A program made the translations under genes and the position numbers. The notes beneath the pieces were generated by a model. It worked only from the letters and a program-made list of their open reading frames with translations. It searched no databases and was not told the origin of the DNA. Positions 57,240 to 64,000 of a stretch of DNA of 64,000 nt are shown here, in pieces. The stretch's first letter is position 1; every line of letters starts with the position of its first letter. This DNA is from Paenibacillus_G sp049942825 (GTDB lineage Bacteria > Bacillota > Bacilli > Paenibacillales > NBRC-103111): assembly GCF_049942825.1 (NCBI RefSeq), contig NZ_CP187970.1, forward strand, positions 6,014,001 to 6,078,000, given 5' to 3'.

Positions 57240-59639
57240 TTAGTTGCGCAGCGCCTTGCCTTTGGACAGCATATGGCTCATCCGCGCCTGGGTCTTCGGT
57301 TCGCCGCAGAGGCTGAGGAACGCCTCGCGCTCCAGATCGAGCATGTATTGCTCCGTCACCAGCGTGCCTGCGGGCATATCCCCGCCGGCCAGCACGTGGG
57401 CGAGCTTCTTCGCGATATGCAGGTCGTGGTCGCTGATGTAGCCGCCCTGCCTCAGGCCGAGTGCGCCAAGCGTCAGCACCGCCTTGCCTTCGGCGCCCGC
57501 CACGCGGAATTTCTCCTCGCGGATCGGCTCATAGCCGGAGGCGACGAGCTGCAGGGCCGACTGCTTCGCCTCGTAGATCAGGTGGTCCTGGTTCACCACG
57601 ATTCGGTCCCCCGGCGTCATCAGCCCGAGCTTCTTGGCGTCATGGCCGCTGGTGGACACCTTCGCCATCCCGACCGTCTCGAACACCTGGTTCAGGTAGG
57701 GCTGGAGGTCGCTGTCCGGATGCGGGTTGTTCTGCGCAATGCGCAGCGCGAGCTCCTTGCAGCCGCCGCCGGCCGGGATGAGACCCACGCCCACCTCCAC
57801 GAGGCCGTAGTACGTCTCGGCCGCCGCCACGATCCGGTCCGCCGGCATGCAAGCCTCGACGCCGCCGCCGAGCGTCATCCGGTGCGGAGCCGCCACGACC
57901 GGTTTCTCGAATCGTTTGACCTTGTACATCGTGTTCTGGAAGAGGCGGATGATGCCGTCAATCTCCTCCCACTCCTCGTCCTGCGCTTCCATCAGGAGGA
58001 TCATGAGGTTCGCCCCGACGCAGAAGTTGCGGCCCTGGTTCGCGATGACGAGCCCGTCGAAGCCGCGACGGACCTCCTCCAGGCTCTGCCCGATCATCGT
58101 CAGAATGTCCGCTCCGATCGCATTGTTCGGCGAGTGGAACTCCAGGCAGGCGATGCCGTCGCCGATGTCGATCAGCGAAGCGCCGGAGTTCGAGCGCACA
58201 ACCTTGTTCTGTTCCTTCAGAGCCCTCAGTGAGATGACTTCCTTTGGCTGGTCGAGCGCCGTGTACGCCCCCTGGTGCACATAGAACGTGCGGCCTTCCT
58301 CCTGGCGGTAAAAGCTCCGGTTGCCGGCCTCGATCCACTCTTTGACCCAGGCGGGAACGGTCAGCCCTTCGGCTTCCATCCGGTTGACGGACCTGACCAG
58401 CCCGAGCGCATCCCACGTCTCGAACGGGCCGAGCTCCCAGTTAAAGCCCCACCGCATCGCTTCGTCGATCTCCTGCACCGTATCCGCAATCTCGCCGAGC
58501 CGCTCCGCCGAGTACACGAGCACGAGCTTGAGAATGTCCCACGCGAGATCCGAATACTTGTCGCCCGCGCCGATCAGCGCCTTGACCTTCTCTCGCGCCC
58601 CCTTGGCCAGCTTCGCCGCTTCGAGCGAGCCGGAGCCGGTCTTTTTCTGCGGGCGGTAGTCCATCGTGCCGAGGTCCAGCGACAGAATCTCGCTGCGGCC
58701 GTCTTCGCCCTTGCGCTTCAGGTAGAAGCCCTGCCCGCTCTTCTCGCCGAGCCAGCCCTTCTCCACCATGGTCCGCAGGACGCCCGGGACGGCGAACACC
58801 TGCTTTTCCGCTTCGTCCGTGACGTTCTCATACACGTTGTTCGCCACATGAACGAAGGTGTCGAGGCCGACGAGGTCCAGCGTGCGGAACGTCGCACTCT
58901 TCGGCCGGCCCATAGCCGGCCCGGTGACCGCATCGATCTCCTCGACCGCGAAGCCCTTCTCCGTCATCGCCTGCAGCGTGACGAGCAGCCCGTAGGTGCC
59001 GATGCGGTTCGCGATAAAGTTCGGCGTATCCTTCGCCGTCACGACGCCCTTGCCGAGCACCCTGCCGCAGAACGCCTTCATATCCTGCAGTAGCTGAGGG
59101 TCGGTATGCTCCCCGGGGATGAGCTCGAGCAGCTGCATGTAGCGTGGGGGATTGAAGAAGTGGGTGCCGAGAAAATGCCGTTTGAACTCCACCCCGCAGT
59201 CCTCCGACATCGCGTTAATCGAGATGCCGGAGGTGTTCGACGACACGACCGTCCCCGGCTTCCAGTGCTCCTCCACGCGCCGGAGCAGCTCCTTCTTCAC
59301 CTGCAGGTTCTCCACGACGACCTCGATGACCCAGTCGGCCTCTCCGACCACATGCAGATGGTCTTCGAGATTCCCCGGCGTGATCCGGGCGACGAGGCTC
59401 TCGTCATACAGCGGTGCGGGCTTCGTCTTCGCCAGCCTTGCGACCGCTCCGGCCGCCAGCCGGCTGCGGACTGCCGGGTGCTCGGGCGTCAGGCCCTTGG
59501 CCTGTTCTTCAGGGGTCAGCGTCCCCGGCACGACGTCGAGCAGGTGGCACGCAATGCCCACATTGGCGAGATGGGCCGCGATGCCGGACCCCATCACACC
59601 CGAACCGATGACTACCGCTTTGCGGATGCTTTTGCTCAT
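57240..59639 (-). CDS. fadN: 3-hydroxyacyl-CoA dehydrogenase/enoyl-CoA hydratase fusion
   Basis: A 799-residue bifunctional enzyme. The N-terminal NAD-binding domain (VIGSGVMGSGIAAHLANVGI) and the 3-HCDH C-terminal regions (SSNTSGISINAMSEDC; RHFLGTHFFNPPRYMQLLEL) come first. A crotonase domain follows (about 490-700; NQGRNFCVGANLMILLMEAQ and PHRMTLGGGVEACMPADRIV). The order is reversed relative to E. coli FadB and matches Bacillus FadN. It is the first gene of the fadN-fadA-fadE-lcfA-thioesterase operon; Shine-Dalgarno is GGGAGGAA. No FadR box was found in the 203 bases upstream. Confidence 0.95.
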   Translation of the reverse strand: MSKSIRKAVVIGSGVMGSGIAAHLANVGIACHLLDVVPGTLTPEEQAKGLTPEHPAVRSRLAAGAVARLAKTKPAPLYDESLVARITPGNLEDHLHVVGEADWVIEVVVENLQVKKELLRRVEEHWKPGTVVSSNTSGISINAMSEDCGVEFKRHFLGTHFFNPPRYMQLLELIPGEHTDPQLLQDMKAFCGRVLGKGVVTAKDTPNFIANRIGTYGLLVTLQAMTEKGFAVEEIDAVTGPAMGRPKSATFRTLDLVGLDTFVHVANNVYENVTDEAEKQVFAVPGVLRTMVEKGWLGEKSGQGFYLKRKGEDGRSEILSLDLGTMDYRPQKKTGSGSLEAAKLAKGAREKVKALIGAGDKYSDLAWDILKLVLVYSAERLGEIADTVQEIDEAMRWGFNWELGPFETWDALGLVRSVNRMEAEGLTVPAWVKEWIEAGNRSFYRQEEGRTFYVHQGAYTALDQPKEVISLRALKEQNKVVRSNSGASLIDIGDGIACLEFHSPNNAIGADILTMIGQSLEEVRRGFDGLVIANQGRNFCVGANLMILLMEAQDEEWEEIDGIIRLFQNTMYKVKRFEKPVVAAPHRMTLGGGVEACMPADRIVAAAETYYGLVEVGVGLIPAGGGCKELALRIAQNNPHPDSDLQPYLNQVFETVGMAKVSTSGHDAKKLGLMTPGDRIVVNQDHLIYEAKQSALQLVASGYEPIREEKFRVAGAEGKAVLTLGALGLRQGGYISDHDLHIAKKLAHVLAGGDMPAGTLVTEQYMLDLEREAFLSLCGEPKTQARMSHMLSKGKALRN

Positions 59640-59842
59640 GGATACGTTCCTCCCAGTCCCAAGTGGTAAATAAAAGTCCTCTCCTGCATGAACCGCTGCG
59701 TAAGCTCAACATCTTGCATGTTTTACACTCGTGCAACTCTGATCGGACATCTCTATTGGCGCTCCGTCAGGCTTCTTTTATTGGCCGCTGTCCGAAAGAT
59801 CATCTCCGCCGGCATGAACCATCAGGCTGCAATGCTGCTCCG

Positions 59843-61990
59843 TCATAACTTGGAGGAAGTGCCGAACACGGACTCCTCGAGGAGCTCGGCGATGTCTCTT
59901 GCTCTCACCCGCTCTTCTGCTTCCTTCATCTTCGTCCCGTCCTCGACCATCGTCAGACAGTACGGGCAGGCCGAGGAGATGACCGTCGGGTTCACCTGCA
60001 GCGCCTGCTCGGTGCGGGCTACGTTCACCCGCTTGCCCGACGTCTCTTCCATCCACATCATGCCGCCGCCCGCGCCGCAGCACATGCCGTTCTCCCGGGT
60101 GCGCTCCATCTCCACGAGCTGCACGCCCGGGATGGCCCGCAGCACATTCCTCGGCTGGTCGTACACATCGTTGTAGCGGCCGAGATAACAGGAATCATGG
60201 TACGTAATGCGTTCGTTCAGCGCATGCTCCGGCTTCAGCCGGCCTTCCTGAAGCAGCCGGTCGAGCAGCTGCGTATGGTGAAGAATCTCGACCCCCTCCA
60301 GCCCGAATTCGGGATATTCATTCTTGAATGTATTAAAGGTATGCGGGCAAGCGGTTACAATCCGCCGGACGCCGTACTTCGTGAAGGTCTCGATGTTCTC
60401 CATGCAGAGCTGCTGGAACAGCATCTCGTTGCCGAGGCGGCGCGGCGTGTCGCCGGAGTTCTTCTCCTCGTTACCGAGAATCGCGTAGGAGACGCCCGCT
60501 TCGTTCAGCAGCCGGACCAGCGCCTTCGTAATCCTGCGCGAGCGCAGATCGTACGAGCCCATCGAGCCGACGAAGAACAGGTACTCGAAGTCCGGATGGT
60601 CCTTCACCGTCGGTACCGGGATGCCCTCCAGCTCGCCAGTCCACTTCGCCCGGTCGCTGCGCGAGATGCCCCACGGGTTGCCCTGACGCTCGATGTTCTG
60701 CATGGCGCGCTGCCCTTCATGCGGCAGGCTGCCCTGCATCAGCACGAGATGGCGGCGCAGGTCGACGATCTTGTCGACATGCTCGTTGCCGACCGGGCAT
60801 TGATCCTCGCAGTTGCGGCACGTAGTACAGGCCCAAATCTCCTCCTCGGTCATGACGTCGCCGATCAGCTCCATCTCCTGCACAGGCTTCGGCGACTCCC
60901 CCCAAGTCTTCCCCTGCCAGTCCAGCGTCGGCCGGATGTTCGTGATGCTTCCCGGAGCGGCGGCGAACTCGACGCCCGGCCGCTCTTCGGCCGCCCCGTG
61001 CGCGGGTCCTCCGGCGAAGGCGAATGCCGGGACCCACGGCGACTTCGAGGTGACCGCCGCCCCTTTCTCCTGCAGGTGGTCGCGCAGCTTCGTGATCAGG
61101 TGCATCGGGGACAGCGCCTTGCCCGTATTGGAGGCCGGGCACACGTTCGTGCAGCGGCCGCACTCGACGCAGGCATAGAAGTCCAGCATCTGCTTCTGCG
61201 TGAAGTCTTCAATTCTCCCCGCGCCGAAGCTCTCCGCCTCCTCGTCCTCGAGATCGAGCTTCTTCAGCCGGCCGGCCGGCTCCGTACGGCGCAGCCAGAT
61301 ATTGACCGGGGCCGTGATGATGTGAAAATGCTTCGACTGCGGCACATACACCAGAAAGCTCAGCAGGATGAGCAGATGCAGCCACCAGAAGACGTAGAAC
61401 CAGACCTCGGCCGCCCCTGTGGAGATGCCCTGCAGCGGAGCTGCAAGGACGGACGAGATCGGCGCATACGCCGAAGGCCCGTGTCCGTGCCAGAGCCGCT
61501 CGAAGGTCAGAGAGAGCAGCACCGACAGCATCAGCGAGAAGATGAAGAATACGACAAGGCTGGGCTTCCAGCCCTTTTTCAACCGGGCCAGCTTCTCCCC
61601 GTACCGCCGATACGCCGCATAGCCCATCGCCGCCAGCACCAGGAACACCGTGATCTCCTGCAGCAGATTGAACGCCTCATAGCCCGGGATCGGAAGAGAA
61701 CGCCCGCCCGTCAGCCCCTTCACGATGAGATCCAGCGCCCCGAACTGCAGCAGAATGAAGCCGTAGAAGATGACGATATGCATGATGCCGCTCTTCGGGT
61801 CCTTCATCAGCTTCTTCTGGGCGAACACCTGGGACAGGAATTCCCGAATGCGCTCCCGGTTCTGCTCCCGGAAGGAAACAGGCTGCCCGAGCCTCACATA
61901 CAGATACCGGTGATAGACCGCTTGGTAGAACAGGTACAGCGCATAGCCCGTGATGCCGAGGAAGAGTATGAAGGTAACGATCTGCAGCAT
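59843..61990 (-). CDS. fadF: Membrane iron-sulfur oxidoreductase (ETF:quinone link)
   Basis: A 715-residue protein. The N-terminal membrane part has about five helices (respiratory nitrate reductase gamma-like). Two [4Fe-4S] motifs follow, CVECGRCTNVCPASNTGKAL and CTTCRNCEDQCPVGN, and then two CCG domains (ITYHDSCYLGRYNDVYDQPR; NGMCCGAGGGMMWMEE) of the heterodisulfide-reductase type. Bacillus FadF (YwjF) has this layout and is thought to carry electrons from Etf to menaquinone. ATG 61990 follows AAGGAAGGAG by seven bases; the 83-residue extension covers the regulatory region and is rejected. A cre-like site lies upstream. Confidence 0.9.
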   Translation of the reverse strand: MLQIVTFILFLGITGYALYLFYQAVYHRYLYVRLGQPVSFREQNRERIREFLSQVFAQKKLMKDPKSGIMHIVIFYGFILLQFGALDLIVKGLTGGRSLPIPGYEAFNLLQEITVFLVLAAMGYAAYRRYGEKLARLKKGWKPSLVVFFIFSLMLSVLLSLTFERLWHGHGPSAYAPISSVLAAPLQGISTGAAEVWFYVFWWLHLLILLSFLVYVPQSKHFHIITAPVNIWLRRTEPAGRLKKLDLEDEEAESFGAGRIEDFTQKQMLDFYACVECGRCTNVCPASNTGKALSPMHLITKLRDHLQEKGAAVTSKSPWVPAFAFAGGPAHGAAEERPGVEFAAAPGSITNIRPTLDWQGKTWGESPKPVQEMELIGDVMTEEEIWACTTCRNCEDQCPVGNEHVDKIVDLRRHLVLMQGSLPHEGQRAMQNIERQGNPWGISRSDRAKWTGELEGIPVPTVKDHPDFEYLFFVGSMGSYDLRSRRITKALVRLLNEAGVSYAILGNEEKNSGDTPRRLGNEMLFQQLCMENIETFTKYGVRRIVTACPHTFNTFKNEYPEFGLEGVEILHHTQLLDRLLQEGRLKPEHALNERITYHDSCYLGRYNDVYDQPRNVLRAIPGVQLVEMERTRENGMCCGAGGGMMWMEETSGKRVNVARTEQALQVNPTVISSACPYCLTMVEDGTKMKEAEERVRARDIAELLEESVFGTSSKL

Positions 61991-62079
61991 AGGTTGTTCT
62001 CCTTCCTTTTCATAAGTACGCTCGATCTGCTCGAACAATCTGCCTGAAAATCCGGGTCCAAGCGGCCTGTTCCTTTTTT

Positions 62080-62093
62080 TGAAACCGCTTGCA
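62080..62093. promoter_or_regulatory. Catabolite-responsive element (cre) candidate upstream of fadF
   Basis: TGAAACCGCTTGCA matches TGWAARCGYTWNCW at 13 of 14 positions, 90 bases before fadF. CcpA binding here would repress fatty-acid oxidation on preferred sugars. Confidence 0.6.
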
Positions 62094-62264
62094 TACTCTC
62101 TGCAAAAAAATCTTATGACGATTACCGGGCTCTGCGCTTCCCCTCCGTACAAGAACGGGCCGGGATGCGCATACACTTCATTAGAACGAACGCGCTGATC
62201 AAGACTTCTCTCTAAGGTATATGTGGCCGGGGCCTTCACCTTGCGGAATCCTGTTCAAAACACA

Positions 62265-62293
62265 TTGACAATTCGTACGGTTTCTCATAAGAT
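62265..62293 (+). promoter_or_regulatory. Sigma-A promoter of fadR-etfB-etfA
   Basis: TTGACA (62265-62270), a 17-base spacer and TAAGAT (62288-62293) place the start near 62300, inside or just before the FadR box, so FadR would block its own transcription. Confidence 0.75.
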
Positions 62294-62302
62294 TAAGAAA
62301 AA

Positions 62303-62320
62303 TGAATGAGCATTCATTCA
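62303..62320. promoter_or_regulatory. FadR operator (perfect)
   Basis: TGAATGAGCATTCATTCA is a perfect 7-4-7 inverted repeat, TGAATGA-N4-TCATTCA, and matches the Bacillus FadR box. It lies between the fadR promoter and the TTG start and can serve both divergent operons. Confidence 0.9.
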
Positions 62321-62353
62321 CTACACTTGAATCTTAACACCGGGGTGACCTCA

Positions 62354-62935
62354 TTGGCAAGTAGGAAAAAGGAAAAATACGATCTCATTCTCGAGGCGGC
62401 CCTGAAAGTCATTGCGGAGCACGGGTTCCACGGCTCCCAGGTCTCTCGGATCGCCAAGGAAGCCGGCGTAGCGGACGGGACCATCTACTTGTACTTCAAG
62501 AACAAGGAAGACATCCTGATCTCACTGCTCCGGGAGAAGCTCGGCGAACTCGTCGCCAAGTTTAACGCCTCCATACAGGAAGGCGATTCCGCGGACGTGG
62601 CGCTCCGCAAGATCTGCGAGATCCATTACACGGCGCTGGAGGAGAATGTGCATCTGGCCCACGTCGCCCAGATCGAACTGCGCCAGAGCTCCATTGAGCT
62701 GCGCAAGGAGATCGGCCTCGCGGTGAAGCCGTACATTGAGCTCATCGAGAGCGTGATCCGCCGGGGGATGGATGCCGGCACGTTCCGTCAGGGCCTCGAC
62801 CCGAAGGTCGTCCGGCTGCTGATCTTCGGCGGCATGGATGAGGTCGTCACCTCGTGGCTCATCTCGGGACGCAAGTATTCCTTGTCGGAGCAGGCGGGCA
62901 AGACGATTGATTTCTTTTTGAAAGGACTGTCCTAG
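62354..62935 (+). CDS. fadR: TetR-family fatty-acid degradation repressor
   Basis: A 193-residue repressor released from DNA by long-chain acyl-CoA. The N-terminal helix-turn-helix reads VIAEHGFHGSQVSRIAKEAGVADGTIYLYF (split at residues 18-47), almost as in Bacillus FadR, followed by the acyl-CoA-binding helical domain (AQIELRQSSIELRKEIGLAV; LIFGGMDEVVTSWLI). The TTG start at 62354 follows GGGGTGA and gives the length of the Bacillus protein; the track-like upstream ATG lies inside the operator and is rejected. It is autoregulated via the box at 62303-62320 and followed by etfB. Confidence 0.93.
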   Translation: MASRKKEKYDLILEAALKVIAEHGFHGSQVSRIAKEAGVADGTIYLYFKNKEDILISLLREKLGELVAKFNASIQEGDSADVALRKICEIHYTALEENVHLAHVAQIELRQSSIELRKEIGLAVKPYIELIESVIRRGMDAGTFRQGLDPKVVRLLIFGGMDEVVTSWLISGRKYSLSEQAGKTIDFFLKGLS

Positions 62936-62979
62936 TTCTAAGATTGACTTGGCTTGTTACACGGAGAGGAGCGGGTTCC

Positions 62980-63747
62980 ATGAAGATCGTGGTATTGATG
63001 AAGCAAACGTTCGATACTGAGGAGAAAATCGTCATCCGCGGCGGCGAGGTATCCGAGGATGGGGTCAAGTTCGTGATCAATCCGTATGACGAGTATGCGG
63101 TCGAAGAAGCGATCCGGCTTAAGGAAGCGCACGGCGGGACGGTCACCGTCCTCTCCGTCGGTCCGGACCGCTGCGCCGAAGCGCTGCGCACCGCCCTCGC
63201 TATGGGCGCGGATGAAGCGGTGCTGATCAACGACAGCCGCATCACCGGCGATGAATACGGGCTTTCGCGCGTTCTCGGTGCGCACCTCGGCGGGCAGGCC
63301 TTCGATCTGCTGCTCGGCGGCAGCTTCTCCGTCGACAACGGCGCAGGCCAGGTCGCCGTCAGAACAGCGCGCCTGCTCGGCATCCCGCACGTGTCGTCGA
63401 TCACGAAGCTTGAAGTCAGCGGCACGGCGGCCACGGTACTCCGCGATGCCGAAGGCGATACGGAGACGGTGGAGGTCGCGCTGCCGGCGCTGTTCACCGC
63501 CCAGCAGGGGCTGAACGAGCCCCGCTACCCTTCCCTGCCCGGCATCATGAAGGCGAAGAAGAAGCCGCTGCGCACGCTGACGCTGGATGACCTCGGCCTC
63601 TCGGAAGCCGACATCGCTCCGCGCATCGAGCGCGTCACGCTGAGCCAGCCGCCGGAACGCGGCGCGGGCCGCGTGCTGCAGGGCGATCTCGCCGCCCAGG
63701 CCGCCGAGCTGGTCCACCTGCTCCGCACCGAAGCGAAAGCGCTTTAA
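62980..63747 (+). CDS. etfB: Electron transfer flavoprotein beta subunit
   Basis: A 255-residue subunit that binds AMP and, with EtfA, accepts electrons from acyl-CoA dehydrogenase. Motifs: MKIVVLMKQTFDTEEKIVIR, VKFVINPYDEYAVEEAIRLK (the INPYDEYAVEEA signature) and ALAMGADEAVLINDSRITGD. The C-terminal part KPLRTLTLDDLGLSEADI is the typical recognition-loop tail. ATG 62980 lies eight bases after GAGGAG. It is 44 bases after fadR, and etfA follows after 39 bases. Unlike B. subtilis, no fadB hydratase gene lies between fadR and etfB. Confidence 0.95.
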   Translation: MKIVVLMKQTFDTEEKIVIRGGEVSEDGVKFVINPYDEYAVEEAIRLKEAHGGTVTVLSVGPDRCAEALRTALAMGADEAVLINDSRITGDEYGLSRVLGAHLGGQAFDLLLGGSFSVDNGAGQVAVRTARLLGIPHVSSITKLEVSGTAATVLRDAEGDTETVEVALPALFTAQQGLNEPRYPSLPGIMKAKKKPLRTLTLDDLGLSEADIAPRIERVTLSQPPERGAGRVLQGDLAAQAAELVHLLRTEAKAL

Positions 63748-63786
63748 TTCCGCTGTGGAATCCAACCAACCGAGGAGGACGAAGTG

Positions 63787-64000
63787 ATGAGCAAAGTACA
63801 TGTGATTGTGGCGGAGACCCGCGGAGGCAAGCTGCGGCAGGTGACCTTCGAAGCGGTGCAGGCCGCAAGACGGACCGGCGGCGAAGGGGACCGGCTCGCC
63901 GCCGTGCTGATCGGCGCTGGTGTAGGCTCCCTGGCGGAAGAGCTGGCCGGAGCGGGTGTGGACGCGGTCCATGTGATCGACAGCCCCGCGCTCGAACTCT
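63787..64000 (+). CDS. etfA: Electron transfer flavoprotein alpha subunit (partial, runs off the right edge)
   Basis: The first 71 codons are visible: MSKVHVIVAETRGGKLRQVT and FEAVQAARRTGGEGDRLAAV match the N-terminal nucleotide-binding-like domain of EtfA. The FAD-binding C-terminal domain lies beyond the window. ATG 63787 has GAGGAGG eight bases upstream. The position after etfB makes the call secure. Confidence 0.92.
   Translation, partial: MSKVHVIVAETRGGKLRQVTFEAVQAARRTGGEGDRLAAVLIGAGVGSLAEELAGAGVDAVHVIDSPALEL

Larger units (their letters stand above)
61991..62353. promoter_or_regulatory. Divergent fadF/fadR control region
   Basis: 363 bases without a gene. It holds a cre-like site (62080-62093), the fadR promoter (62265-62293) and a FadR box (62303-62320). 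The fadF promoter was not placed with confidence. Confidence 0.7.

Overview
The window reads as chromosomal DNA of a high-GC, Gram-positive, endospore-forming Firmicute of the Paenibacillus type. The grounds are: strong AGGAGG-type ribosome binding sites with several TTG and GTG starts, a Bacillus-style fatty-acid degradation regulon (fadNAE, fadF, fadR-etfBA) with a canonical FadR box, DUF3231/DUF3243/CBO0543-type proteins, a sigma-D type flagellar promoter, and a GH81/CBM56 secreted glucanase. The genus is inferred from gene content; no intact marker gene is present. No tRNA, intact rRNA, prophage, insertion sequence or CRISPR array was seen.

Layout. 0-3 kb: tail of an upstream gene and a large TPM-domain/coiled-coil surface protein with a Gly/Ser repeat tail. 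3-6 kb: a leftward block (small helical protein; DUF3891-GNAT-methyltransferase with overlapping genes; a second GNAT). 6.4-15.6 kb: a LacI regulator, a 1.7 kb gene-free interval packed with repeats, two secreted CBM56 glycosidases, a stray 16S rRNA fragment and a sugar-nucleotide-type reductase. 15.7-20.7 kb: DUF3231, two CBO0543 membrane proteins, a CE7 esterase and a chemoreceptor. 20.9-25.3 kb: a BmrCD-like heterodimeric multidrug ABC exporter behind a leader-peptide attenuator. 25.6-29.4 kb: an amino-acid (possibly cystine) ABC importer and an MFS exporter. 29.7-35 kb: small conserved proteins, a flavin-type oxidase and a GDPD. 35-44.8 kb: a signalling block, with a BMP lipoprotein plus chemoreceptor on a sigma-D promoter and a NIT-domain hybrid kinase with CheR, CheB and REC-kinase partners. 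45-48.8 kb: transaldolase, transketolase and a divergent LysR regulator. 49-51.8 kb: another chemoreceptor and a second repeat-rich interval. 51.9-64 kb: the fatty-acid oxidation regulon.

How it fits together. LcfA activates fatty acids; FadE, FadN and FadA run the beta-oxidation cycle; EtfB/EtfA collect electrons from FadE and FadF probably passes them to the quinone pool. FadR, autoregulated through a perfect box, and a CcpA-type cre site upstream of fadF would tie this to fatty-acid availability and carbon status. The glucanases may be controlled by the nearby LacI regulator, because similar inverted repeats lie upstream of both.

Most unusual: (i) a roughly 190-200 bp noncoding element found twice (about 7.8 and 51.4 kb) with the same direct-direct-inverted-inverted arrangement of a 25-base motif, each time just after a tandem array; (ii) a 63-base piece of 16S rRNA lying antisense in the 3' UTR of the reductase gene; (iii) a leader ORF, antiterminator and terminator ahead of the ABC exporter; (iv) a long polypyrimidine tract.
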